A stretch of DNA of 64,000 nucleotides from Nitzschia sp. pyKryTriq1 (lineage: Eukaryota > Bacillariophyta > Bacillariophyceae > Bacillariales > Bacillariaceae), in the NCBI GenBank assembly GCA_956465555.1, contig OY101125.1, forward strand, positions 808,501 to 872,500. Reading direction: 5' to 3'. The notes beneath the pieces were generated by a model, which did no database searches, was not told the DNA's origin, and saw only the letters and a list, made by a program, of their open reading frames with translations. Positions 33,501 through 43,145 of the stretch are shown here, piece by piece. How positions within the stretch are numbered: position 1 is the first letter of the stretch; every line of letters begins with the position of its first letter. A program made the translations under genes and the position numbers.

Positions 33501-34913
33501 CGGAGAATGGGTCGATTGAGAGCGCGCTGGAACGTTGGCGAAGTAATCGTGCAACAATGGCCGACGAAAGCTCCTCCGGCTCAATATTCCCCACAATTCG
33601 AAGGCTTGCTTACACACTGCTGGTCGCTATCATAGCCACATTGCCCATTGTGGTGTCGTATCTCATCGGTATGACATCGGACAAAGGCATTGCGCATGTT
33701 GGTCTACAGTGGAACTCGATCTTGGACGTGTCCGTGGTGCTTGTTGGTGTTTTCATCGTGGCAAGTAACGCTATCGCAAGTGTTGTCAGCTTCAGTCAGA
33801 AACGCGCCACCGTGAAATCCTTCCTTTCTCTTCTTGCGAATACATTGGAAGAGATAAAGGAAACAAATCGCCGGCAAACAGACATTCAATTCATGGCCTC
33901 TGTCTCCCCGACTGCTGGGTTAGTCGTGAAGGACTTATGGGCTGCGCACACGACAAAACGAGCCTGGGCCGTGCGTGGAGCGAATCTTCAATGCAAGAAC
34001 GGAGAGATATTAGCAGTTTTGGGCGACGACGGGACTGGCAAAACTCGAATGCTTACCACCATTGCTGAATCGCTAATCTCGCCTCCTCGTCGGTCTCTGA
34101 CTTCGAACAAAGTAAGAGGCGTCGTTGCCATTGGAGGGGTCGAAAGTTCAAAATGGGACAAGACAGTTCTGAAGAGGCGACTAGGAGTTCTCCTTTCTGA
34201 TGTTCGTACCGTTGCCGACACTGCGAGTTTGTATTCTGGATGGACTATGGAAGAAATATTGGAGCCTGTTGATGGACTGCGAGTACGCTCGACCGATGTC
34301 GACCACAAACTGAGCTCAGATGAAAAATCTTCCATCCTTCTTGCGTTAAAGGTATGGCTACCCATCGTTACTGCTTGCTATTCTTGATGCATCCATGCTT
34401 CTCACCACAGCCTTTATTGTACACGCACAGATTACGGGTCTGTATTCAACGCTGATCCCGAAGCTCCAATCAAAGTTATCGACCGTCTTGACTGCAAACG
34501 AAGAGGATCTTCGACCTTCCGCGTTGCGACCCAGATGCCAGGTCCTTTCACCAGCCGAATGGTCGAAATTGCTTCTTGCTAAGGTATTGGCACAAACCAT
34601 TTACGATAATGACAACGCCGCAGCGTCAACCGACAAGGTTGAGAACTGTATGATCGGATCCGTTCTCATATTGGACGATCCCACAGTTCAACTATCGGAA
34701 GTAGAAGAGGCAAAGGTTTTGAAAGACCTTCGTCAAACTGGAGCGGCCACAGTATTGGCTACCAACAAGTGGGCAACCGGACGATTTGCTGACCATATAG
34801 TCGTTGTTAGGGATGGCGCTATTGTTGAAAGTGGCACTCATAACGAGTTGATTTCACGAGGCCCTCAGCAAAGCCTGTATGCGGCCAAGTGGCATGCCAT
34901 GACAATGCAATAG
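30554..34913 (+). CDS. ABC half-transporter-like protein with proline-rich extension and degenerate ATPase
   Basis: This is a 1426-residue protein; exons are 30554-34351 and 34431-34913. A hydrophobic leader (MTSIIFVASLVATVSAES) opens it, then about 600 residues of Pro/Ser/Gln-rich disorder with poly-Pro tracts. About six hydrophobic helices follow (near 712, 760, 842, 922, 1018 and 1058), the layout of one ABC membrane domain. The C-terminal ATPase keeps a Walker A (GDDGTGKT, 1157-1164). The signature LSGGQ is replaced by LSPAE (1305-1309), the Walker B catalytic Glu by Asp (LILDDP, D1349), and the switch His by Asn (N1378, LATNKW). The D-loop-like end (VVVRDGAIVESGTHNELI) is well kept. It may bind ATP without efficient hydrolysis. 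Substrate unknown; partner inferred, not seen. Confidence 0.82.
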
Positions 34914-35093
34914 AGCACAAGTCCTGCGCCCCCACCCCGTTGCCTGTATACATGCCGACTCATTCTCGCCCAAAACTTAACTAACGAAGTCTTTTGAATC
35001 CACTGTCTACATTTAGACCACATCTGCAGGAGCTCCCGGTAGCTGTTCCCGGTCTAGCTGCTGCATTTAGGTATCTGCACCCAGAAAATTCGC

Positions 35094-36176
35094 CTACTCG
35101 CGAAGCAGTCTCAAAACAGTTTGCTCGATGTAGTATCCTATTCCTGTTCCGACGACGAAAGCCAACCACGGAACTTCCTGAAAGATACTAGCAATCGGCT
35201 GCCGCCCATCCAAGACCGCACCAAAAGGCATAAATGATGTATCATCAAAGAAGGCAGCAAGCTGCTCTCCCTCATCGTCCGAAGGCTGAAATACTGTCCC
35301 TACCGACCCCTCTTTTTTGGACACCCTCAAGTCCTGGGCTGCACATCCAGCCACTGCGTAGACAGAGAGTCCTGAAAAGAAAATGTAATCGCAAAGTCGC
35401 CCCCCTGCCAAATACGATGTCGCAATTCCCCATGGAACGACAGGTAAAATGAGGGGATGTCGTGTTATTCGAGTCAGTCCACGAACAGTGAATTTGAGGG
35501 CATCGTTTCTCTGAATAGCAAGTTCTGAACCAGCAGCTTCAAAGCCAGGCATTAATCCCAATGGTGATGCGTTGAATAACGAGGCAATGGATGCTCCAAA
35601 ACTCAGCGCCGCAGTCGCAAGATAAAAGGTAGACCAATCATTGTTGCTGGCAATGACCTGTTGCTGTATTGGAATCATCGGTCCCTGGCCAGTGGCATCA
35701 GCCGCGTGCAAATAAGCCAGAAATGCGGACCCGAGCGTCCAAAAAGAAATTATCGTATATCCTACCCGATAGAGTTGTCGCCCCGCAATCTCGGTAGTAG
35801 GGAATATTTGACCTTTGCCGACAGAATCACCAGGCCACCATGGTGGTAATTTCCAGCCCTCTTGATTCACCAGTGGTGATGCCAGGTTGCCCAGCGTCTG
35901 AATAATATTGGATCTTACCGCCGACATGCCAATATGAGAAAAAGCAAAGGCAACGATCCAAACAGCTAGCTCTGCATCTTCAGGCGAAAGATCTGCCGCA
36001 GGAAGAGCCGCCAGGCTGGAACGTTGCTTCAAACACTCGTTTAATTGCTGTGACACCAACCACTTTGACGTTGCTGGACGTGATGGTGTGACGACGAAGG
36101 CCTCAAGCGGGCCAACCAAGAACGCCAGTGCACTATGTAGGAACAAGGTGCAAGTGGCGATGCGCTTCATGGTCAT
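35094..36176 (-). CDS. NnrU/Z-ISO-family plastid membrane protein
   Basis: The NnrU family includes plant and cyanobacterial 15-cis-zeta-carotene isomerase (Z-ISO), a heme-dependent step of carotenoid synthesis. This single-exon gene encodes 360 residues. The N-terminus (CTLFLHSALAFLVG and GPLEAFVVTPSR) looks like a bipartite plastid presequence. Family-type features are AFSHIGMSAVRS near 79-90 and RGLTRITRHPLILPVVPWGI, with a conserved His in an HP motif, followed by helices. Six or more hydrophobic segments are visible. It could be Z-ISO or a paralogue; I cannot separate these without alignment. It faces the ABC transporter gene 3' end and is divergent from the USP gene. Confidence 0.72.
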   Translation of the reverse strand: MTMKRIATCTLFLHSALAFLVGPLEAFVVTPSRPATSKWLVSQQLNECLKQRSSLAALPAADLSPEDAELAVWIVAFAFSHIGMSAVRSNIIQTLGNLASPLVNQEGWKLPPWWPGDSVGKGQIFPTTEIAGRQLYRVGYTIISFWTLGSAFLAYLHAADATGQGPMIPIQQQVIASNNDWSTFYLATAALSFGASIASLFNASPLGLMPGFEAAGSELAIQRNDALKFTVRGLTRITRHPLILPVVPWGIATSYLAGGRLCDYIFFSGLSVYAVAGCAAQDLRVSKKEGSVGTVFQPSDDEGEQLAAFFDDTSFMPFGAVLDGRQPIASIFQEVPWLAFVVGTGIGYYIEQTVLRLLRE

Positions 36177-37230
36177 ACTGTCAGCTGATTCTTTGTGCAG
36201 CTTACAAACACACTTTACTCTCTGGACTGGCTAGTGCGCCATGAACTGATGCAATAGAGCGAGGAACTAAGAATAAGAGACGAGAAGAATAGGAGGGAGG
36301 AGGGAGAAAGTTTGAACCCTGGTTATAATGTAGTCTACGAGTACGAGTACTATACTATTTGTCTATTTTCTGGGATTTTGGATTTTGATCGATCCATCAG
36401 ATCCCAGATCTCGAACCTTTTGTTCCCCCCTTTCAAAATGGCGGGAGCGAGCACGACACTATGTACTGTACCTGCTGTACTGTAGTCTACTGTACTGTAC
36501 TGTACTGTACTCTACTCTACTGTCTGTACTCTATGTACCTGTACTGCACCGGTATGTTATTAAAAAGTAATATGGATTGAGAAGAAGAAGCAAGACAGCG
36601 CTGAAAATCACAGAAGGGTCTGGCGCGCTCGATTGTATCATGATCATACATGTGATATGAAGGCATTAAATAAATCAGATACGTATATGATCATTTCGCC
36701 AACTGCGCGCCGAACAGAAATCTACCTTCGTAGAACTCGTAGAGTACAATTTTTCTGTCCGAGGCAGCATTCCCCTTTTATCCATACTCGTATAAAAGGG
36801 AAACTGCTTTCGCAGAGTTCGCGGCCGTTCATTCCAGTCGAAAGACACGGAAATAGAGAGTGCAAGCGCCTGGTGGGAAAACAGCGAGCTGTCCTTTGCC
36901 GCATGCATGAAGACAGAAGACACCCCAACCGAGCTACGCGGTACGAGCAGCATCATCCTCGAAACAGTATTCGTACTGTACCTTATCGATTCTGTGATAA
37001 GCTTTTCACTTGACCTACCTTCATTCAATCATAGACTTGGTTTTTTGCTGCCTTGGAGAGGACCGATGTATTTACGGAGTAGCCTGTTTTGTTTGTGTTA
37101 ACTTCGGAATAATATTGGAGAAAAAGCGACAAGTACAAGCTTTGTGCTTTTTTCTCCAGAACTTCGAGGTTTATCGCAATAATAATTGGAGCACCCAAAC
37201 AAACGTTTGACAACAACACATACTACTACC
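36177..37230. other. Divergent intergenic region
   Basis: This 1.05-kb spacer lies between the 5' ends of the NnrU-like (-) and USP (+) genes. It contains TAGTCTAC octamers (36331, 36483) and a long GTAC cluster at 36462-36556. No supported gene. Confidence 0.5.
36462..36556. repeat. Tandem TGTAC/CTGTAC tract
   Basis: Four consecutive TGTAC units plus related CTGTAC/CTAC units run for about 95 nt. This is the most tandem-like of the GTAC clusters. Confidence 0.65.
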
Positions 37231-39207
37231 ATGCCAGAATATCCAACCAAAGGTGGCGTGAAAGGCGGCCATGACACGGTGGTGGTTGATACTCAGTTCT
37301 CGAACAATCACTTCGAACGCCCTGCACACTATAATATGGAATCCGCTCAGCCAGAGCAGTGGCCGAAAGGTCTTACAAATGTTGGGAATACTTGCTATGC
37401 CAATGCTGCTCTACAGTGTTTATTGAGCACTGCCCTGACAAACGCACTGCTGGATCCGAAAGTTGTTCCGATGTTCCGGAGATATAGTTCCAACCCGAAT
37501 CTGCTAGCAAAAGGTAGCGGTAGTGTGGACTCGGCGGACGAAGACGAAAGCGACCAGTCGGGAAACGATGCTCCGAAGAAAACCCCAGAAAGTGAACGGA
37601 TACGTCGAAAAGACAAAGAACAAAAGAAACTGACGGAGAATTGTCAGTGGCTCACACGCGAGCTCACGGCGATTACGCAAGAGTACACCAACGAGTTGGA
37701 GCCAGTGCGGCCTGCCTCTTCCTCGTACATGGGCTGGCTATCTTCATCACCCTCTCCACAACCCAACAATGTAGTCAACCCGGGAAGCATCACACGGCAT
37801 CCTAATCGGTTATCTACATGTTTGCACCCCTATCAACAGGAAGATGCACATGAGTTTTTGAGAGCACTTCTCAGCACACTTGTGATGAATGGTCACAACA
37901 AACAGTTATCCAGTCTGTTCGATGGCCTCCTAGAATCATCTGTTACCTGCCAGACGTGTGGCCGGGCAAGCTTGACCAGGGATCGGTATATGGATCTGAG
38001 CTTAGATATCAACAATCCAGACATTTCTACCTTGGATGATGCCCTGTACGAGTACACCAAGACCGAAGTGCTCGAGGCAGACAACGCAGTGTATTGCCCT
38101 AAGTGCGACAAGAAGCGCTCGGTGACAAAGGGCCTCCGCTTGGCGACTGCTCCATCAATACTTGTTTGTCACCTGAAGCGATTTGCTTTTGATAAGTACG
38201 GCCGACTGATTAGGCTACACAAGCAGATCAAATTTGAGGAGAGACTTGATATTGGTGACTTTATGAGTAACCTCAACAAAGCTCGGCCTCCTCCTTACGA
38301 CCTGGTGGGCATCTTGGTACACCAGGGGGCAACCTGTGCTAGTGGACACTATCTTGCTTTTGTGAAAAAGAACGACGAGTGGTACAAGTGCAATGACAGC
38401 ATAGTTACCAAAGTCGATGCAGCTACAGTCTTTGAACAACAGGCCTACATCATGATGTACGAAGTGGCTGAAATGCGAGAGCGAACTGGATGCACACCAA
38501 GGGCAAATATCGGGAAGGATTTGCCGTTTTCATTTGAAGACGAGGGCCAGGCCGAGATTTCCAAAGATGGAATGAGCACACACGCTTGTTCGTCCTGGCG
38601 ATCGGGAGAACCGTCCACAGGATCCTGTAACTATCCCCAGCAGCCGTACCAGAGACTCTTGAGGTTTCTCAACGATACCGAGGGCATCGCAGGATTCCTT
38701 TCGGACATGTGCTGCGATAGCTCCTCTAATTTGAGAGAGCCCAGAACGCACGAATTGAAACCAAGCGACCGGCGGCGCCGAAATCGAAGTGATGATACCG
38801 ATGATCAAAGCCTTCGAAAGACCACGTCGAGCGAGAGAATCGACGCCATTGACACTCGCCAAAAGAAGAAGAAGAAGAATAGAGGAATTCGATCACAAAC
38901 AGCTCCTCGCCAACGGACTCAGAGCTACGACTTTCCAATTTCTGGCTTCAACATGCTGGATTCTCCGAGAACGACGCACTCTGTTCACTCGGACATGAAA
39001 TCACGGCAAAGAAGCAGCAGCAATAGTCAGCGGCGCTCGAACACGAAAGCCGAAATTGGAAGTGTTGAGAAAAACCGACGGCTCCGAGCCCGAGCAAATA
39101 CAAGTCTTCGGAATTTGACTGGCAGTCGAGACCTGCCTCCTTTGCCTCATCACAGACGGGCCAATTCAAACGCCTCTTCCCGACGGAAACCTGGCGCATT
39201 GGTGTAG
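37231..39207 (+). CDS. Ubiquitin-specific protease (USP)
   Basis: This deubiquitinase removes ubiquitin from substrates. The single-exon gene encodes 658 residues from ATG 37231; the frame upstream of it has no earlier ATG. The Cys box is GLTNVGNTCYANAALQCL with nucleophile Cys55. Next come LHPYQQEDAHEFLRALL, a zinc-binding pair (CQTC / CPKC) of the USP fingers, and the His box ASGHYLAFVKKNDEWYKCND with His373 and the following Asn/Asp. An insert of about 100 residues after residue ~95 is low complexity. The C-terminal ~230 residues are basic, Ser/Arg-rich and disordered. The overall layout recalls USP36/42-type enzymes, which act in the nucleolus, but the subclass is a guess. Confidence 0.92.
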   Translation: MPEYPTKGGVKGGHDTVVVDTQFSNNHFERPAHYNMESAQPEQWPKGLTNVGNTCYANAALQCLLSTALTNALLDPKVVPMFRRYSSNPNLLAKGSGSVDSADEDESDQSGNDAPKKTPESERIRRKDKEQKKLTENCQWLTRELTAITQEYTNELEPVRPASSSYMGWLSSSPSPQPNNVVNPGSITRHPNRLSTCLHPYQQEDAHEFLRALLSTLVMNGHNKQLSSLFDGLLESSVTCQTCGRASLTRDRYMDLSLDINNPDISTLDDALYEYTKTEVLEADNAVYCPKCDKKRSVTKGLRLATAPSILVCHLKRFAFDKYGRLIRLHKQIKFEERLDIGDFMSNLNKARPPPYDLVGILVHQGATCASGHYLAFVKKNDEWYKCNDSIVTKVDAATVFEQQAYIMMYEVAEMRERTGCTPRANIGKDLPFSFEDEGQAEISKDGMSTHACSSWRSGEPSTGSCNYPQQPYQRLLRFLNDTEGIAGFLSDMCCDSSSNLREPRTHELKPSDRRRRNRSDDTDDQSLRKTTSSERIDAIDTRQKKKKKNRGIRSQTAPRQRTQSYDFPISGFNMLDSPRTTHSVHSDMKSRQRSSSNSQRRSNTKAEIGSVEKNRRLRARANTSLRNLTGSRDLPPLPHHRRANSNASSRRKPGALV

Positions 39208-40246
39208 AACGAGCTTGCAACTCTTTCTATGATCGGATAGTATGGAGAGGCTATGTAGCGGAATGATATGCATTCCGCCTTCTCTCTCTAGCTAGAAGAA
39301 TCAATCAACCGATCAATCATCAGCATCTCGCCAAAGGTTGAATTCGTCGATCTATTCCACAGCTATTGTAGTGACGACGATCGACGACTCCTCTACTATG
39401 ATACCGATGTTTGACAAAACGCTATATAGTCAACCATTGAACACGTCTTTTATTGATCTCTCCTCTCCCTACTACAGTACGAAGTACTTCGTATGTACTA
39501 CTCGTAGAGTTCGCTAGTTTTATGCCTCGGATAGAAGCTATTAATACTCTTACTACCGTGTAAGTACCCGCACAAGTAGTCTATGTACGACCGGTACGAA
39601 CCGTACCGGTAGCTATTTTTACTATTATGTGTCGTACTCGTACTGTAACAACAACGACGACGATGGAGGACGACTCACTCGACTTCTCATCGATTGCTCA
39701 CGACGCACCGCATCACTAGTAGCGGTACGAATACCTTTACGTAGTCTACCTATGAGTGCGAACTTAGAACACGTACTGTACTGTACCGTAGTTGTAGCTT
39801 GCAGTACTTGTAGCGTATTTTGGAACACTGAAGGCCTTCTTCGCCCATACTTGGAACCAGTGCTCCGAGTACGTTTATGAATAATGAATCACCACTATAG
39901 CGTTCTGAAGAAGATGGAGGAGACGACTGAGGAATTGAATCATGCGGCCGTGTGAGTCGTCATGGTGTGAGTCACCTACTGGTACTTTTACCGTACCAGG
40001 TACTGTGCGAAGAAAAGAAGATCCATCATCGACGACTCACTCCCATGCGCGAGCGCCGAAAGATCGCAGAAGAAAAGATCCATTCATTCATCCTTGGTTC
40101 GAGGGTCACAATTTCAATTTCAGCAGCGGACCAGAATATCATCATTATCATTCTGATCAGCTCAAGCAATAACAAAAGCAAGCTTCAAGTAAGTCTATTA
40201 TTTGTTTTCTCTCTTTGTATTGAATGAATCAATCCATTTCGGCAAC
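39208..40246. other. Intergenic region with GTAC clusters
   Basis: This 1.04-kb spacer lies between two + strand genes. GTAC-rich DNA occurs around 39473-39613, 39770-39860 and 39980-40005. No supported gene. Confidence 0.5.
39473..39613. repeat. GTAC-rich palindromic cluster
   Basis: Contains AGTACGAAGTACTTCGTA-type palindromes and several ACCGGTA/GTAC sites. Confidence 0.6.
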
Positions 40247-41098
40247 ATGTATTCTATCTACTTGGAAACGGTTAAATGCCGCAACGAAGCGAAGGAGCAG
40301 CCAGAAGGAAAGCACGCGGAAAATCCCACGAAGAATACTCTCAAGAAGTCAGACGGTCCCCACTGCGAACCAGGCCGCCACCCGATACTTCGGCGCATCA
40401 CCACCCCCTTTCCGGGTCCGGGCAGCATTCATTCCTTGACGAAACGAGACTCGTCTCGCACTGCCGAAACCGAGCTGCTTTCCGACGACGATGAAGACAT
40501 CCTTGGTGCGGAATGTGACTTTGACTGGAAATCCTTTATCAGTGACATTTACTCTGACGATGATGACAGCGGATCCTTCGGCTACTCTGTGGATGAAGGT
40601 TCCCCAGAAGAGTATCTTCAAGGGCAGCCTTGGAACAGCACCGAGTCGTCAAGAGACTCCTGTCCAGTGAAGCCATCCCGCACTACCACAAAGGAGGAAG
40701 AATCAGTGTTCTCTCTCACCGATAGCGAAGATGATGACGATGAAGAATCTTTATCCCTTCATTCCTTCTCCTTTCGCGACCAAGAGGATCCTTCCCTCCC
40801 CATGATCCAAGTCCTTCCAGGCCTTCACCTGCCCTTCCGCGGCTCCGAGGAAACCATCAAGGCCATCGAGAAGCACTGCATTGCAACGACTCATTGTACT
40901 TGCTGCGAAGAAGTCTTGTATTGCAGTCAAGAAGTGACCCACGTCCTGTGCTCCGAGTGCCAGGTCGTCAGCCTCGTCTATTCGGTGGAACGTCATCGTC
41001 CGGCCGTGGGAGTCGGTTGGACCGAGGAGGAATTTTCAAGCCACCTTGATCAGTGGTCCTCCTCACAATCATCGTTATCCATGCCTCCATTGATTTAA
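40247..41098 (+). CDS. Hypothetical acidic protein with C-terminal Cys (zinc-ribbon-like) motif
   Basis: I do not recognise this family with certainty. The single-exon gene encodes 283 residues. The first ~200 are acidic and Ser-rich, probably disordered. The C-terminal part is ordered: VLPGLHLPFRGSEETIKAIE leads to CTCCEEVLYCSQEV..LCSEC. The spacing C-x-CC, C, then C-x2-C suggests a metal site. It ends with an acidic Ser-rich tail. No signal or membrane helix is seen. The start at 40247 is the first ATG in frame. Confidence 0.7.
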   Translation: MYSIYLETVKCRNEAKEQPEGKHAENPTKNTLKKSDGPHCEPGRHPILRRITTPFPGPGSIHSLTKRDSSRTAETELLSDDDEDILGAECDFDWKSFISDIYSDDDDSGSFGYSVDEGSPEEYLQGQPWNSTESSRDSCPVKPSRTTTKEEESVFSLTDSEDDDDEESLSLHSFSFRDQEDPSLPMIQVLPGLHLPFRGSEETIKAIEKHCIATTHCTCCEEVLYCSQEVTHVLCSECQVVSLVYSVERHRPAVGVGWTEEEFSSHLDQWSSSQSSLSMPPLI

Positions 41099-41873
41099 AA
41101 AAGTAAAACGCACTGTCTGCACGGGGTCAAAAGTATGTGAATAGTAGCGACTGGGTGACGACCTGACTGAATCGCACGGCTCAAGAAGCCAGTATTGCAC
41201 ACTCAACTCTGTAGCTAGTCGATCCATACAGTACACGTACTCTTAAACGAATTGTTTTGTCGAACAAAAGCTCCACCATGTCCCGCTAGTCTAGTGTACA
41301 TAATCGGGGCGTTTCACCTTGGCTCGACGATCTTTGATGATGATGATGATGCGATGAGTGTGACATGTCCAATGTCCGATGTCTGCATCCGCATCATCTG
41401 TGAGTGAGAGCGTTATCCTTGGTGAGAGGTGTGAGGTTTGTTCTTCTTGAGCACGCGCGATATTGTCGTGCGGTTCTGACGTCTGACTTGTGACCCAATT
41501 TCCTGGTAGTAATTATTTATCGTATGTAGAGGCCTACTTCTACCACGCTACGTACGTGTAGGGTTTGAACGTAAAATCCTTATTACTCGAAATCAAATCC
41601 TTATTCCACGATGCCGCTAACTCTCCTCCTGCCGTGTCCGTACCGGAATGTAGGTCTAGTTGCAATGATGATGATGAGATGCGATTGATGATGATGATGA
41701 TGATGATGTTCATCAATCAGACGTTGTAAAGAGATAATGTTCCGTCCTATCGCGTGCGCTTTGCGTTTTGACCACGACCGAAGGCGGAAAGCGTCCTGCT
41801 CTACCGCCATTGTCTTTGCTCGATTGGGCACCCGCACTTGTACCGGTATTGCAATCAATAATAGAGTGTCTAC
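41099..41873. other. Intergenic region with GAT repeats
   Basis: This 775-nt spacer carries GAT/ATG trinucleotide tracts near 41336-41352 and 41664-41710. No supported gene. Confidence 0.5.
41664..41710. repeat. GAT trinucleotide microsatellite
   Basis: An interrupted GAT tract lies upstream of the 2H phosphoesterase gene. Confidence 0.6.
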
Positions 41874-43067
41874 ATGAATGAGATAAGAAGGGAGAGTGAC
41901 TGGTGCTGCTGGTGGAGAAATCGTTTTTGTCTGTGGATGTTCTCAGTGTGTGCAACAGTAGCAACTGCCTTATTTCAACCTCTGTCTCTTCATTCTCCCA
42001 AAAGATCGTTTCTTGGTTCTTTGGTCACGCCTGGCAGGACATCCGCCTTTCCTTCAGTGACACATCATCGGACAAGAGCGGAAATGACACAGGGAGATCT
42101 AGGGACGTCGAAATCCAGCGACGATCTTCGGTTGGAACTCCCCAAGGTCCATCATGTGACTGTTTGCATGGTTCCGCCTCCAGACGCGGAAGATGTGTGG
42201 AAGAGTGTCAGTAATATGAGACGACAGCTTCAGGATCCGGGATACTATCGCTGGCCACCGCATGCCAATCTGCTCTATCCCTTTTTGGAAATCCAACAAT
42301 CTGAAGCAAATACGTCTGATCTATCGGGCCTACTGGATCAACTGCGGTCGGCTACGCAGCAAGTGGAACCCTTTCCAGTAAAGTTACAGAGGCTGGGAAC
42401 TTTTGGAGGGAAGAGTCGGGGAGTCTTGTGGCTGTCCCCCGATTCATCGGGGCCAGACGAGTCTACTGCTGACGAAGAAAGTGATAAGGCCTCGCCCCCT
42501 CCTTTGCTGCTTCAACTACATCAACGCCTCGAACAAGCGTTCCCCATGTGTCGAGATCAAACCAAGGGAGGCTCCTTTACACCTCATGTGACACTTTCTC
42601 ATTTCAAAACGTTGGATGATGCCTTGGCGGCCCAGCAAGAAATCGAGCGGGATTTTGCCTACGATCTGACGCGATTACAATTTCTTTTGGATCGTATCTA
42701 CTTGCTGCGACGTCAGGGCGATGGGGGGCAGTTTCTTCGTGTAGCCGATATCGGACTGGGTAAGGATGGTGCAGTGGAACATTGGGACGCGCCCATTCCC
42801 TTTCCATCCATGCCCACTAAAGAAGATACTTGGGTGCACGAAGAACGTATGAAGCTCAAGGCGAGGCGCAATTATTCATCGGGCCGGAAACGACGAGGAG
42901 GCGCATCCAAGCGATCTCCTACTAGTAGACGAAGCGAACCTCGTGTTCCTGATACCCCCGAAGTCATTGCTGCCAAGCGTGCCGAGCGCAAGGCGAAACG
43001 AGAAGCACTGGAACGTGAACAGCAACAACAATCTTCAATCGATATCGACGACTCACCAAAAGGCTGA
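41874..43067 (+). CDS. 2H phosphoesterase (2'-5' RNA ligase superfamily)
   Basis: Members of this superfamily cleave or ligate 2'-5' or cyclic phosphate bonds using two HxT/S motifs. The single exon encodes 397 residues. The first motif reads PPHANLLYPF (His130), with Asn where Thr or Ser is usual. The second is TPHVTLSHF (His238), canonical. An insert separates the two halves (~165-215). The first ~50 residues (FCLWMFSVCATVATALFQPL) are hydrophobic and could be a signal or plastid leader, and the C-terminus is a basic Arg/Lys-rich tail. Substrate is unknown. The 3' end converges with the P450 gene, only 78 nt apart. Confidence 0.82.
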   Translation: MNEIRRESDWCCWWRNRFCLWMFSVCATVATALFQPLSLHSPKRSFLGSLVTPGRTSAFPSVTHHRTRAEMTQGDLGTSKSSDDLRLELPKVHHVTVCMVPPPDAEDVWKSVSNMRRQLQDPGYYRWPPHANLLYPFLEIQQSEANTSDLSGLLDQLRSATQQVEPFPVKLQRLGTFGGKSRGVLWLSPDSSGPDESTADEESDKASPPPLLLQLHQRLEQAFPMCRDQTKGGSFTPHVTLSHFKTLDDALAAQQEIERDFAYDLTRLQFLLDRIYLLRRQGDGGQFLRVADIGLGKDGAVEHWDAPIPFPSMPTKEDTWVHEERMKLKARRNYSSGRKRRGGASKRSPTSRRSEPRVPDTPEVIAAKRAERKAKREALEREQQQQSSIDIDDSPKG

Positions 43068-43145
43068 AATATCACATACTCGGTTTAGTTGTCCATCTAT
43101 TGATCTTCACTGTGACGATGCGTCGGTACAGAGACTGGGATTGCT

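Noticed and set aside
36385-36570. Small ORF rich in Leu/Tyr/Cys in the GTAC tract
   Set aside because: It is a translation of the TGTAC tandem tract and not a gene.
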